DNA from: Adiantum capillus-veneris
Lineage: Eukaryota > Streptophyta > Polypodiopsida > Polypodiales > Pteridaceae
Reading direction: 5' to 3'
NCBI GenBank assembly: GCA_014529385.2
Contig: CM043948.1
Location: 19,945,951-20,009,950 of the forward strand
Length of the DNA stretch: 64,000 bases
The notes under the pieces are model-generated. The model saw nothing but the letters and a program-made list of their open reading frames with translations, did no database searches and had not been told where the DNA came from. Positions 21,135 through 32,840 of this stretch are shown piece after piece. Numbering within the stretch: the first letter of the stretch is position 1; every line of letters starts with the position of its first letter. The translations under genes were made by a program, and so were the position numbers.

Positions 21135-21392
21135 GATGGTCTCACTTATGAAAGCATCAAAATGGTTTGCAATTGGGGCCTCCACCATTAGGATTTAAAG
21201 AAGCCCTCTTCACACATATATTTGTATGAATTAAATGACCCCTCCTTCTTTAAAACCTATAAATTTTCCAAAAGTGATTTTTAAAACCCCATCTATCGAT
21301 GTAGACTTGTAACTTTCTAAGCCCTCCTAATGACCTTACATACTACAGCTACATAGTTTAAGGTGGAGCCCCTAGGGGCTTGCACAACAAAA
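21135..21392. mobile_element. Small insertion in R2 RNase H
   Basis: The expected sequence around the RNase H motif FE(M/V)V-T-DHQSLKYLKG is interrupted after FEMVS near 21140 and resumes at YLKGRKTRRTKILQEYECKL near 21392. The intervening 250 bp is non-coding, A/T-rich and unlike pol. It could be a small non-autonomous element; I did not find clear terminal repeats. Confidence 0.45.
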
Positions 21393-23099
21393 ATATTTGA
21401 AGGGACGTAAGACCAGAAGGACTAAAATCCTTCAAGAGTATGAGTGCAAGTTAAGGTACCATAAAGGTCAGTACAATGTTGTAGCTAATGCCTTGAGTCG
21501 CGTGCCACAGATAAATGCTGTTGTATTCATAGAAATTCAAATTGACTTTCTGCAATGTCTTAAGGGCAAGTTCAAAAATATGATTAGTCCTACTCCAAGG
21601 TGTGGAATCATGTTATGAAATGAGATCTCGCCAATAGTCGAGCCAGTGTTTAGGACAATTGTACGCAAAGTTCCAGGTTAACTAGTGATGGACTTAAGAG
21701 GTGAAAACATTTCCAATGAGAAGGGCTACTTACTCCACAAGGGGAGAGTATGTGTACCAACGGACAATGACATCAGGCGCCAAAGCTTTTATGAGTGACA
21801 TTATAGTCCTAGTGTTGGTCATCTCAAGATAAGAAAGACCTATGCAGTTATATGTTGGCAATTTGATTAGCCGCATCTGCATAAAGACATACAAGATTAT
21901 GTGATTCACTACCAAAAGGGCTACATTAATAAGGAAGAAAGATCAAAAGTAGGAGGATTGTTTCATCCTCTAGAGACCCTAGATGGCACATGGGAAAGTA
22001 TCTCTTTGGATTTTATAGTAGGACTACCAACCACTATACATGGACACGATTCCATTTAGGTTGTGGTTGACCGTCTTGCAAACATGTGTAGGTTTATTCC
22101 TACAAAGGATACTATAAAAACTCTAGAATTAGAAATGATATTCATAGAAAACCTTTACAAGTTGTACGGTTTACCCATCCATATAGTAAGTGATCACAAT
22201 TGGAAGTTTAATAGCTATTTTTTGGCAAACAACATCTCAAAAATTTGGTGCTAAATTAAGTAAATTACAACTGATCATCCAAACATTGATGGTCAAACCC
22301 AATGGATAAATCATCACAAAAGAATGTTACATGCCTATGTAAGTGAGAAACAATTAGATTGGTATGACTACCTCTCAATCTTGGAGTTTGCTTAGATAGT
22401 GGTAAACATACCTCTACAAGGTTCAATCCCTTTATGTTAGTGTACGACTAGCAACCTTGCTCACAAATTTTGGTTGGATTGGCCAATGAAAAGATCAAAC
22501 AAGTCAAGGACTTCCTTAAGGATTACTTGTCCATGTTAGGTGATGCTCATTTAAATATTAAACAAGCAGAGGACAAATATAAAATGTATACTAATGAAAA
22601 ATGATGATTGGTTACTTTCAAAGACGGTGACCAAGTTTTTTACATGTACTGGGACATTGCAGAACTCTCAAGATGGATCCAAATCCTCATTGTTGTGGTT
22701 TGTTTAAGGTTATCAAATGCATTGGCAAAGTTGCCTATGAGTTGGATTTACCGTTCTCTTTAAAGTGTGCATCCACAAGTGTGCATCCAATGTTCCATGT
22801 TAGTCATTTGAAGAAACGGCTATGTACGGAGATGAAAATGTCATAGAAACTAATGTTTGGTTGATTTTATCAAACCACTAAGTTTGCCTTACCAACAAGA
22901 ATGTATTCTAGATTCTCATGGTTTACATAAAAAACATTATGAACCAAAATGTATTCTAGATTCTCATGGTTTATGCACGAGGAATTATGTTATGCCATCA
23001 TGTTTGGTAAAGTGGAAAGGCGGGCCTAAAGAGGGTCCCCTTTGGGAAAACAGTGTGATTGAAAACCAATTTCCCACTTTTGTTGTGGAGGACAAAAAC

Positions 23100-23120
23100 T
23101 ATTCTCCAAGGGGGGCGTAG
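23100..23120 (+). promoter_or_regulatory. R2 polypurine tract
   Basis: CCAAGGGGGGCGTAG precedes TGTGAGGGC at 23121, and the pol frame ends in the same stretch. Confidence 0.6.
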
Positions 23121-24420
23121 TGTGAGGGCAAAGTTTTTGTTGCAGCTTGGAGTGGGAAATGATGGGAATGATTGAGATGTATGCCAAATGTGTTACCATT
23201 AAACAGCTTTTGGAGCCTTGATTGGTATTTGCACCCATGGTGCCAAGATGTCCTTGAACCCAATCGAGGCCAAAAATTTCCCAAAGGCAAGTTTTTGGTG
23301 GATTTTGCTTTACCCAAAAGGGGGAGGGGGGGTGCCATGTGGCATCCATAAAACCCATAGGCTTTGTGACCCTTATGGGCCCATGGTATTTATTGAGGAA
23401 GAAGCTCTTCTATATGCATCACAAGAGGGACTCCCTCTTGGGGAGCTCCCCCAAGCTCAATAATGGTGCGCATGTCTTGCCTAGGTGTGGGCTCTTGCGT
23501 TTTGTACGTGTGGGTGCTTGTGGCAATGTTGGTTGTCTATTGCAGGTGTTGTTAGCAACATTGTCACATCGTACTAGTTGTTGGCCACCATTGGCCTATG
23601 GATTTCAACATTGGGCGGCTGTATACTGGCCCTTATGGTGGCCATCCCCCTAGGGGGGTTTTCCCGCACATGAATTAAACACTCATAATGTTGTAATTGA
23701 TGTGATTGATGCGCTTGAGGTTGATTGTATGTGGATGACAAGCTCAAGTTTGATGCACTTGAGGTTGATTGGATGTGGAAAATGAGCTCAAGGCTCTCAT
23801 GGGCTAAAAATAACCAAATTTTTTTTCTATTTTTTGCCAAAAATAGGGAATAAGCGTATGTGAGCAAGGAGAAGAGTTTTTGGGGGTATTATTGTCTCGT
23901 GTCCTTGCAAGAGAAGGGTGGTGTTGAGACCGAGAAAACAAAGGTGATGATAGCTCACCTTGGGCTTTTAGAGTGATCACGAGGACCACAAAGAAGAGCA
24001 TAGTAAAAAACGAGAGCTGAAACTGATAGAGAAGGATTTTTTTTCTTGATCAAGATGTTTGTTCAAAGAGTTGGCGTTTCCATTGCTGGATTAGTTTGCA
24101 TCATTTGTTATTAATTTAGATGATTCTCAAAGTCTATATCATCTAAATCTTGAATATATGATTGAGCAGATTGATTGGAACTATTAGTTTGGATTTTGGA
24201 TCCAATAATAGACAAGCAATTTTCTAAAATTCTCTAATTGATTGCAATTAGTCCAAAATTCCTTAATTGTCATATTAGTACAATCTTAATTGCTCTAGCT
24301 TAACTCATCTCATAGCTAGGGGCTTGTTGCCTACCTAGTCTCCTCTCAAACAAAAATTAGTCAGACAACGTGTGTGTAGAGAGAGATAGAGATCTTATTA
24401 GTGTCATCAAAAGTCAAATG
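23121..24420 (+). repeat. Probable R2 3' LTR (right end not fixed)
   Basis: Begins TGTGAGGGCAAAG after the PPT. Open frames across 23200-23650 show no known domain and are probably chance. Two imperfect copies of CTTGAGGTTGATTG(T/G)ATGTGGA lie near 23715 and 23760. With no second copy in the window the end is undefined. Confidence 0.45.
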
Positions 24421-24515
24421 TGGCATGTGGGACCAATGATGCATGTGATGTACTATGTGTGGGACTAGTAAGTGATTCTCAATGCTCAAGGATCATGGTG
24501 ATGAGAATCACAATG

Positions 24516-24518
<3 letters not shown>

Positions 24519-24592
<74 letters not shown>
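24519..24592. repeat. (GA)n microsatellite
   Basis: About 36 GA units in a row. Confidence 0.95.
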
Positions 24593-24593
<1 letters not shown>

Positions 24594-24699
24594 CTGTTTG
24601 TGTGGACAGAGCACTTTCAACAAGCATTGCAACTCCCTTATTCCTTATTGTATTGCAACAAGAACTACAATGAGTTAGTAAAGGTTATGAGCTAGGTGC

Positions 24700-25610
24700 A
24701 CAACAGGCCTAACATGATGGCCTTTAACCTTAACAATAGCCTCACTATTTTGTTCAAGAGGTGCAAGAAAACAATGTGTGTAGGCTTAAGAAGGCTTCCT
24801 ATGGTTTGAAGCAATCTCCATGTGCTTGGTATAAAAATATTCATTCTTTCTTGATTGTGCATGGTGTTTCAATAGTCCAACTAAGAGCATTTTGTATGTA
24901 AAGCGTGCGCATGACGTATTATTTATCAATGGGTTCTATGTTGAAGACATGTTGCTCACTAGAAAAATGAAGGACATTGCAGATTTTAAGGTTGATTTGA
25001 ATGCACCTATCAAATTTGGGGATTTTGAAGAATTATTTGGGCATACATTTTAAGAAAGTTGCTGGAGATATTGCTTTATGTCAAACAAAGTACATTGAGA
25101 TCACATTGTATGGGAATTCAACCTTGAAGATTGGAAGCCTATTGCTACTCCTATGGAGATAGGTTTGAAGCTTAGTTTCCATGATGTTGGAGAGGACTTT
25201 GATGTCACTCTCTATCATTAGGTTGTTGGGTGCCTAATTTATGTATGCATTACGTGACCAAATGTTCAGTATAGAGTCTTGCAGGTGAGCAGATTTATTC
25301 ATAGCTCAGGGTCTGCACATTGGAAGCCAGTTAAGTAGACCTTTCACTACTTGAGTGACACTATACATCTTGGTTTCTTTTATCCCAATTCGAGATCATT
25401 GTGTCCATATTCACATACGTTTTTAGACTTGGAACCGATTGGTTGCTATGACAACGAGTATCTACCACTGGTTTTTGTTTCACGTTTGATAGCTCATGCA
25501 TATCTTGGTTGAGGAAGAAGCAACATGTAGTGGCCACTGTTAATTGTGAGTTTGAGTACATTATACAATTGAGTATGTTTGGCTATGACACCTTTTCACT
25601 AACTTGGGTG
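24700..25610 (+). pseudogene. Ty1/copia reverse transcriptase and RNase H relic
   Basis: The plus strand reads CRLKKASYGLKQSPCAWY (about 24780-24830), a signature of copia RT. It is followed in other frames by GIHFKKVAGDIALCQTKYIE, PIATPMEIGLKLSFHDVGED and sequence like the copia connection/RNase H segment (HYLSDTIHLGLFYPNS-type). Many frameshifts and stops are present. It probably belongs with 19267-20335. Confidence 0.8.
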
Positions 25611-25812
25611 TTGGACAACATTCTGCCACCACGATTTGCACCGAGAGTGACTTGTTAGATACAAGGTTCTAGACTTCTTAGTAACATAGCTATTAACATG
25701 ACCGAATGAAACTTATTGTCTAGGTCAACTGACCAGGTAAGGAGTAACGTGATGGTCTAAAATCGACACCAAATATCTAACCAACTTTATGGAAAAGTAT
25801 AAAAGAGGAGTC

Positions 25813-25813
<1 letters not shown>

Positions 25814-25855
<42 letters not shown>
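25814..25855. repeat. Poly-C tract, 42 nt
   Basis: Uninterrupted run of 42 C within the copia relic. It could be real slippage or an assembly artefact. Confidence 0.95.
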
Positions 25856-26200
25856 ACATCTCATTCTTTCTTATGATGCAATGTAGGTACATCAAGATTG
25901 TAACTCCATTGAGAATGCCTTATGCCAGAGTGTTTTTCAAACTTACCATGTTTATATCAAGTTGTTGTTTTGGCTACTATTAAACCGCTTGTTAGAATAA
26001 TTGTGCTTTGTGATTTGATTCACATAAGGAAAGCATGTGATTACGTGAACAAGTAACCTAACACTCTAGGTGATTAGTCTGGTGAGATTTCACATGCTAC
26101 CACATCACCTTAGCAGTTGACCTATGTGAACTATGGAATCGTGATCACATGAATATGAAATCCTTGGTGTCAGCTCATGTTCATTTCCCAGGTGGGGATT

Positions 26201-26384
26201 TGTTACGATATTATGGTAGTGACATGTGTGAACACACTTAGAACTACTTGGGTACATCACTACAGGGCAAGCATTATCTTTGTATTATCATAATCAATAA
26301 TACTCCTTCTTGTGTTGTGTGCTCTTGAGCTTCTACTTTATCTTCTTCTTCTTTGCATGTATTCTTGTAGCCATATTTCCAACA
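26201..26384 (+). repeat. Probable copia 3' LTR, 184 bp
   Basis: AGGTGGGGATT (26190-26200) is a good polypurine tract. The next base starts TGTTACGATATTATGG, and the block closes with TTCCAACA at 26384. Short TG...CA LTRs of this size are common in copia. The other LTR was not found. Confidence 0.5.
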
Positions 26385-27163
26385 ATTGACATGTTGTTTG
26401 CTACATTTTGTTGGTGGCCTTGAGGACAAAATAGTCTTTGCACATTTCTATCGTTGTTGTGTTTTCTCTTGAAGTCATAAGGAGACTTCTTCATCTATTT
26501 TGGAAGATATTTTGATACCACTTGTTGAATTAGATAGTCATATTGATATGACATAAGCTATAAGGGTTAAATATGATACCTTCATAATAAATCGATATCT
26601 CTTCCACAACCTTGAACCTATGACATCAAACTATTGTTGCACACTTTCTACACAACTAATCACTCGTGTAACTAGCTTCTATGTATATCTTGACAAACTC
26701 TACTAGCATAGGTTCTTCTCTTATGATTCTTCCCCATGAGACCATATATGTAAAAACAAACTTCACCAAAAAGTAAGGTCATATCCATATAGTTAAAAAA
26801 AAGAGAAAAATCCATAGAGGAGAAAGAGGACTTAGCTTTGGTTTTTGTCCTTGGAGATCTTGATAGCCATGATTACATCACCACCAATGCAACCATAACT
26901 CTAATAGCACTACAAGAGTGGGGAATGCAAAGACACTATAAACACATGCAAAATACCATATAAGGAAGATAAAGAGAACTAAAAGTACATACCTTGCATA
27001 TACGCGATGGACACACAAGCAGAGAGTGAGTAAGAACGAGAGAGAAAGTGAGAACACAATATGTACCTCCTAAACTAGAGTGCTATGAATGCACACGTGC
27101 ACATGGGAGAGGAGATGCAAGACTAAGAGGAAAGGGGAAGAGTAGCATGAGCACTAGGGCAAG
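26385..27163. other. Unassigned DNA
   Basis: No coding region. A GATACCAC motif at about 26512-26521 would be a minus-strand PBS core (GTGGTATC), hinting at an LTR edge just to its right, but nothing else supports it. Confidence 0.3.
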
Positions 27164-27182
27164 CCCCCCCCCCCCCCCCCCC

Positions 27183-27226
<44 letters not shown>

Positions 27227-27265
27227 GTCACAACATCTGACCATGATTGCTAGTTTTAGGTACAA

Positions 27266-27356
<91 letters not shown>

Positions 27357-27370
27357 ACACACTCACACAC
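27164..27370. repeat. Compound microsatellite: C19, (AC)n, (TC)n, (AC)n
   Basis: C run at 27164-27182, (AC) run to about 27223, (CT) run 27268-27286, then (AC) with a few TC interruptions to 27370. ORFs across it are artefacts. Confidence 0.95.
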
Positions 27371-28130
27371 TTAGTCACTTTATCTAAGAATAAACCGTTG
27401 TATCCAACTACATACACACATACCTTTTGGCAATGCACTGTACAATGGATCCTTTAAATAAACTCTAGGTTTGCCACTGCATTAAGCTGTGTTGCTCTAG
27501 CACCTCATCGGAAGGGTGTTGTTGACTATGCTCTAAATCACTGTAATATCCAACTGTATGTACTCGAGTTGTAACTTGAGTTGTTGCCTTATGGAGATTA
27601 CCCTGTGTTTTACTATACAACTCCTAGCTCTTTTAGGCTGATTATAGTACTTAAAATAGAGCTATCCACCATAAGTATATATCTTTATAAAAAAACCCCC
27701 CCGCACCCAGGAGTGTTCAGATTTGATTGTTTCTACTAGGTTTTTTACACTATGTCACGACACTCATAGTGAGTCACGACCTCGTTCTGATGACCTTGCA
27801 TAATGAGGGGTTGCTTGGCACGGATTCTTTGCCTCCCTCTCATAGAATCAGTCTTAGCTGTAATACCTCTTACACTCATTGAGATTGATCGATGCTAGAC
27901 TGATGTAGCACCTCCACAACTGAGTATATTTTTTAGAGATCTTCCCTGCCTCTTCCACTATATAAAGATGAGGGGTTCTTCCCTTCATTTAGACTTGGTC
28001 TCCCGTGGCACTTTGGGAGAATCTCGGTGTTGCGTCTGCTCACAATTTTTCTATATATTATTTTCTCAATGATTAAAATAAACTCCTGCTCTGTTGGGTG
28101 ATTATAAACAGGTTTTTTTTAACATTTAGA
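27371..28130. other. Unassigned DNA with an LTR-like promoter segment
   Basis: CACTATATAAAGATGAGG near 27957 is a good TATA box, followed 100 bp later by an AATAAAC polyadenylation-like signal (about 28077). A direct repeat-like GTCACGAC pair lies at about 27755-27782. The spacing resembles a retrotransposon LTR promoter, but no ends were found. Confidence 0.35.
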
Positions 28131-29390
28131 TTATTGAGAGAAAGGTTCATTGGATTTTTTTAGCAAATGAATATGGTATGGGAACCTAGGTTCAGATTTT
28201 CTCACATTAGTGAAGGGCTTCTTTGCTTCTCGCCGGGTACTGACTGCATACATACTTAGTCCTTTTTTTATTGTTAAAAAAATGGCATCAAATTTGACAT
28301 ACATATGGATACCGTTCTGGTTTTTGATATTGATGGTGAGTTTAAAATTGAAAGCCTGATGGTGTGACTGGTTATGCTTCCTAAGGTTTTTTACCTCTGG
28401 AACAGTGACAGAACTGTACATTTTGGATTTTCCTTAGCTAAAACATATGGTTTGATAACCTCGGCACTGATAATTACACATCAATAGAGGGTTTCTTTTG
28501 CTTATTGCCTAGTACTGATTACATACACTCACTCTAGTTTTTTGGTTGCTTGACATAAAAGTGGCATCAATTCTATGGTTATTGATTAGGTTGTTACCGA
28601 AATGTGGTATACTATGGTAAATTGGGGAAGCTAATCTAACTATGTTGATCACTGGTTGATACTCTGATTTATTATGTGATGGTTCATATTCAGGTGGGTT
28701 ATGAGGAGATTCATGGAAACTTTTGAAAAATTGATGTTTTTTTGCATTAAAATTGATACTTATGGTGAGTTTGGTGGCATTGCTGGTTATGATGCCAAAT
28801 TTTGAATTTGGATAGTTGCAGTTGTTTATTTGGGTATGATATATCCAATTTGCAGAAAATTGGAAAAAATGGATCTAATACTTGATGGTAGTTGTAAAAA
28901 TAAACTTTTTTCCATGGCATATTCCTTTGACCCTTTACAAGTTTAATCTCTTATTGGTCTTATAAACCTGATGCCTGCTTCTGGTTACCAGCTGGTTCTT
29001 TTTGGTCTTGGATTTCTGGCATAAGTCTTGGTTTTTCTCTGACTAGATCTTACTCTCTTGATCTTGGGTGTGGTTGGAATTAGCCGAATCTGGCTCTGGT
29101 GCTGACTTACAAAACACCTAACCTAGCCTGGATATCTGGCTTAGATCCGGTCTTTTACAAAACATATCCCACTACATCTTAGTGATGATACTACCATAAA
29201 ATATATTCTGGTTTTTACTGTTTGCTTTGACTTACATTAAATGCAGCCTTATGCTTGTTGCCTGGATGCCTGGCTTAGTTCTGGTCTTTTTCATATATAC
29301 ACTACATCTAGTTTTTGGTGATGATACTGCCCCTAAGGTGGATAACCAGCTCATCTATGGAAACATGAGCAATCACACAATGTGAGGGAG
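28131..29390. repeat. A/T-rich DNA with degenerate repeats
   Basis: The block AGGG(C/T)TTCTTT-GCTT, then C(C/T)(G/A)GTACTGA(C/T)T(G/A)CATACA and ATGGCATCAA, occurs at about 28213-28295 and again at 28487-28572. A second pair (CTGGCTTAG-TC(C/T)GGTCTTTT, then CACTACATCT) lies at about 29128-29180 and 29270-29315. No coding region is supported. Confidence 0.5.
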
Positions 29391-29399
29391 ATCCATGAA

Positions 29400-29772
29400 T
29401 GTAACGCCCGATTGGTAGATGAGAGGAAAAAGGACATCTGCCTATCCCAATGTGACACCAACCTTAATGTATTTGCCTTACAATGACATGTGTTGTATTT
29501 TAGAGCCCTATCTTGCTTGGGGGAATTGGATGCTCCATATGTACTAGCAAAGGTAAACCAATCGGGGATGTTGCCATTGAAAAAGCCCATTTGGCTAGGC
29601 GGGATGGCCTCCACACTATCTCACACGGGCATGGGAAGGAGGGGATCGACGACTGAAGTGATTCACGCTGTCTGATGCACATTTGTAAATTTGGGGCGGA
29701 CCGCGCCCCATGTCTTGAACCCACGACCTCCCCACTGCGAGCCATGTGCGCTAACCACTACACCCGCTTGCG
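29400..29772 (-). mobile_element. tRNA-derived SINE (head at 29703-29768)
   Basis: On the minus strand a tRNA-like head has a box A-like TAGTGGTTAGCGC (29760-29748) and a box B-like GGGTTCAAGAC (29722-29712), the internal RNA polymerase III promoter of SINEs. A non-tRNA body of up to about 300 bp follows toward 29400; its end is uncertain. The tRNA-like part is too diverged to be a functional tRNA. Confidence 0.6.
29614..29648 (+). repeat. Inverted repeat arm (partner 30013-30046)
   Basis: CACTATCTCACACGGGCATG is followed by a diverged run and GAGGGGATC; the reverse complement lies at 30013-30046 with about three mismatches. Confidence 0.75.
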
Positions 29773-30297
29773 TTCATTCAAATGTAGGGGGTTTGACTAC
29801 GTCATCTAAACTAACATAGTATGCCAAAAGGAAGAGCCCTTTACACGTGTCGAAATCTGCGACATGAAGGTTAAACTCCAAAACTGAGAGAAGTCCCTAT
29901 CCATGCAGGGAAATTTGTAAAATCGGGGCAATTTGGTAAATTTTGGTCACCTCGTGCCGTCAAATCCTACGGTCTACGATTGGTGCGCCTTCTGTTTTTG
30001 GCCTCCACCATTGATCCCCTCGTGCCCATGCCCGTGTGAGATAGTGCTGAGGAACGGCGGCCATTTCCGGCGGAAATTTTGGGTGTGGAATGCTACAGCA
30101 AATTTCTCTCTGGCCACTGAGAAGCTTGCCAAATAAGATTTGTCTGTGCGCCAAATGCAGCGAGCGCCCTCCACCGTGTGCCTTCTGTGTGCTTCATGCA
30201 GGCGGCTAGTGACCCCTTGCCTCGTCTGCGCCCACCTTATTCCGTGCTGCTCCTGCTATGACATTTTCTTCTGGTAATGTGTAATGTGAATTATAAG

Positions 30298-30300
<3 letters not shown>
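29773..30300. other. Unassigned DNA with second inverted repeat arm
   Basis: Holds the arm at 30013-30046. Short ORFs here are chance or repeat-derived. No gene is supported. Confidence 0.4.
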
Positions 30301-30345
<45 letters not shown>

Positions 30346-30346
30346 G
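30301..30346. repeat. (GA)n microsatellite
   Basis: About 19 GA units, then GGGAGAGG. Confidence 0.95.
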
Positions 30347-31150
30347 ATTCTTTTACTCCAGGGTAGAATGCAAGAAATGCAACGCACTGAATCCTTTGGG
30401 AGATCAAGAACGGAAACTTTTGGGATTTCCTCCTGCTTTAGCTCTCGCTTCCTCCATGGTCTCATCCATACTTTCCAAACGTTTTCGGTCTTCTCTACTG
30501 CTCATGGTGTTTTCTTAAGGTCCAATTTTGGGAACTTGTAGGCTCGACGGGTGCTTATAGCCCATATCGGCCGGCCGCTGTCGACTCTATCTACTCATCT
30601 GTATCACCAGCACATTGAACAGGTGAGGCCTTCTTTCATTTTGGAACATTTAGCTCCTGTGCCATGCATGAACTTGTGTCTGCCAATGTTCTTGCATTGC
30701 TTGTGGTTACAGCTACGGAAATTGTTTGCATTTCTAAATATAATAGTAGTGACAGGTTCTATTGTGGGATGGCTTAGTTCCCCAAGTGTTAGGTACAATG
30801 TTCGCGCTTTTGAGGAGCATGACCTCTTTTACCATCTCGAATTTCTCTTTGACATCCTTTTAATGGAGTGTTTTGGGCAAGGGTGTGCCAATCCAAAAGC
30901 GCGGGTAAAGAGATTAGGAGGGATCTTCGAAAGACTTTTGATTGCTCGAAGCAAGCTTGCGAGCCTCCCAAGTGGATATAATTCACAACAAGAGTTGAGG
31001 ACATTGCAAGCCGAGTGAGTGGATAATTGCAATTTTTGGTTTTGGATGGTTTAACAAGCAATCTAACGATATTACTTGGTACTGCTGTTCCTCATATGAT
31101 GGTTGAGTTTAAGGTTGACGCCTGCTACGTGAGCAATGGCTTTTGAATTT
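30347..31150. other. Possible exon-like DNA, unassigned
   Basis: Around 30440-30622 all three plus frames stay open for 40 or more codons, and a CAG|GTGAGG splice donor follows at about 30622. A second open stretch (30780-31018) reads ARVKRLGGIFERLLIARSK. I recognise no domain and cannot join the parts, so I do not call a gene. Confidence 0.3.
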
Positions 31151-31151
31151 T

Positions 31152-31400
31152 GAGCCCCTAGGGCCTCACTTTGCAGAGCATCTGGACGTAGAGTCTGAGA
31201 GCGGGAGTTGTACTTTGCATTGATCAATGATAAAGAAATACCGAAAAGGGGGCGCCAGTCTTTGGGACCAATGCTTCTGGGTGCGGAACTCCGTCGTGCT
31301 GTGTCGACTCTCTCTCTCTTTCTGTTAATGTTTAGTGATTTTGAAGTTTTTGTACTTGTGTTGCTATTGATTTTCGCTTGGAGTATCCAAGTCTGTTACA
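31152..31400 (+). repeat. Family-A LTR fragment (3' part)
   Basis: Shares GCAGAGCATCTGGACG(T/C)AGAG, the block GAAATACCGAAAAGGGGGCGCC-type with CAGTCTTTGGGACCAAT, and the end GTCCAAGTCTGTTACA with the LTRs of A1 and A2, with more divergence. It is an old truncated copy. Confidence 0.75.
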
Positions 31401-32334
31401 GTTTTCAACCCTTGTCTCGTCTCACAATGGGAGCGCAAATCAGCCTCAGATCTACCCCTTGGTGCCATCAACAACCCCTCATCAAGATAGATCCAAAGGT
31501 GCATCGAATCAGCGTCGGAGGTCATGTTGAAGAGTTAATGAGGCGACATTCCCCATTCGAGTGAATAGAGTCTGCACTTGAGGTATTGCATGTGTGTACA
31601 TTCCATTTACGCAATCAACAGCAAATATCACATCGGCAACGATGTGGGGGTCCTTGAAAGGGTTGGTTGGGACCCCATCTGGTGTCATTCTCCTCCCCGT
31701 CTTTTCTCTCTCTACACACATCTCTATCTTTAAGGTCTCTTGGGATAGTTTTCTACGATGTTAAAACTCTCTTCTTCTTCTTCTCATTCATGCTAACAGT
31801 CAATCATTTAATAGAAGGAAAGAAGTAAAGATTTGTGGAAGTGTGAAACCTAGATCTTCACCATCCCGATTTCGTTGTACCTGACAAGAACCAACCCATC
31901 TTTTGGTCCCTAGTTCTGTGTTGATCGTTTCTCTCTCTCTTTCTCTTCATATCAATTGGCTTCAGTATTAAGTAATAAATTCTATCAGAGTATATTTGAT
32001 ATTGTTATGCGCTCTTGCTTGTGACACTACCGAATGACTTTATGAAAAGATGTACACTGAAATTGGGAATTTCAAAGAACTCATTAATTGATGTATGCTT
32101 GCAAATGTTTGTTTGTTTGAGTGCAAGAGGTGAAAGATCAATAACATTCTCTACTCATCGGCAGGGGTGAAATTGATTTGAAATTGATAATTGATGACTT
32201 TAGTGCATCTAGACGTGCTAGAGATCATTGAGATTTGGAATGTGATGGCTAAATGATTCATGATATTTGTGAATGTGATCCTAGTATATGAAGAGTTCTA
32301 TTTGGATAAGTTGACTTGATATTGATCTTAGTGC
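31401..32334. other. Unassigned DNA after the old LTR fragment
   Basis: Possible leader of the old family-A copy. A minus-strand frame at 31721-31509 (RRMTPDGVPTNPFKDPHIVA) has no recognised domain. The rest is A/T-rich without coding signal. Confidence 0.35.
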
Positions 32335-32835
32335 ATCAAAGGTTCTGCCACGTGCGCACTTCACTTGCGCCATGTGGATACGGTTTTGCTATAGTCTAGC
32401 ACGAGTCTTAGCTTAGGACTGAGCCTGGCACCTTTGTGAGCCTCGAGTAGGACGTGCATGTCCAGGCCCAATACCCTCTCTTGCACAAGAACATTCATTT
32501 CATCATGTCAGCATTTTATCGCGTGAACCACCTCTTATAAGTCGTTTTATTAAAAGTGACTTTTAAAATTCCTTTTGTAAGTTTGTTGGGAAGCGTACCC
32601 TTCCAACATATAATTCCTATAAATGAAACCCATTGGGTACTCAGTAGAAGCAGAAGAAGCAGGGACACACAAAGGGTAGGTATCGTAGCAGACCGGCAGG
32701 CACCCTCAGGCTCCCTAGCGTTTTCTCAGCAGTTCAGCCCAGCGTTTTCAGCCCACAGCCACCAGCGTTCAGCTTCGTCGAACTGCAACTCCCCGTTGCA
32801 GTTCTTGGCCGCATTGACCGACCAGCAATAGGTCA
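32335..32835 (+). repeat. Family-B-like LTR, diverged and truncated
   Basis: Parallels the family-B LTRs in order: TGGCACCTTTGTGAGCCTCGAGTAG-type block, TTTTATTAAAAGTGACTTTTA, TATA-like CCTATAAATG (about 32612), CAGAAGAAGCAGG and several AGCGTTTTC motifs. It stops near 32835, abutting a family-B fragment in the opposite direction. Confidence 0.6.
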
Positions 32836-32840
32836 GCCTG

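Larger units (their letters stand above)
20340..23120 (+). pseudogene. Ty3/gypsy chromovirus relic R2: RT, RNase H, integrase, chromodomain
   Basis: Starts inside RT: GHYEFLIMPFGLTN, then the active-site box IVFLDDIF (about 20500), EVISQWPRPENLE, and RNase H (IAFASKELDFAQ, YEQELYAIIHALKQW, QYNVVANALSRVP). Integrase follows: WESISLDFIVGLPT, VVDRLANMCRFIPTKDT, IHIVSDHNWKF, HPNIDGQTQWINHHKRMLHA. A chromodomain (PSCLVKWKGGPKEGPLWENS) ends at 23120. Stops and indels are frequent. The 5' third (LTR, gag, protease) is absent. The chromodomain would bind histone marks and steer insertion in an active element. Confidence 0.85.

Noticed and set aside
23026-23653. Overlapping ORFs on both strands after R2
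   Set aside because: They lie within the probable R2 LTR, with no domain and no conserved motif.
26512-26521. Minus-strand PBS core GTGGTATC as proof of an element
   Set aside because: Only eight bases match, and no LTR end or coding region supports it.
27048-27374. ORFs on both strands
   Set aside because: Generated by CA and CT repeats and a C19 run.
29703-29768. Functional tRNA gene
   Set aside because: Box motifs are present but the head lacks a coherent cloverleaf and an anticodon stem; a SINE fits better.
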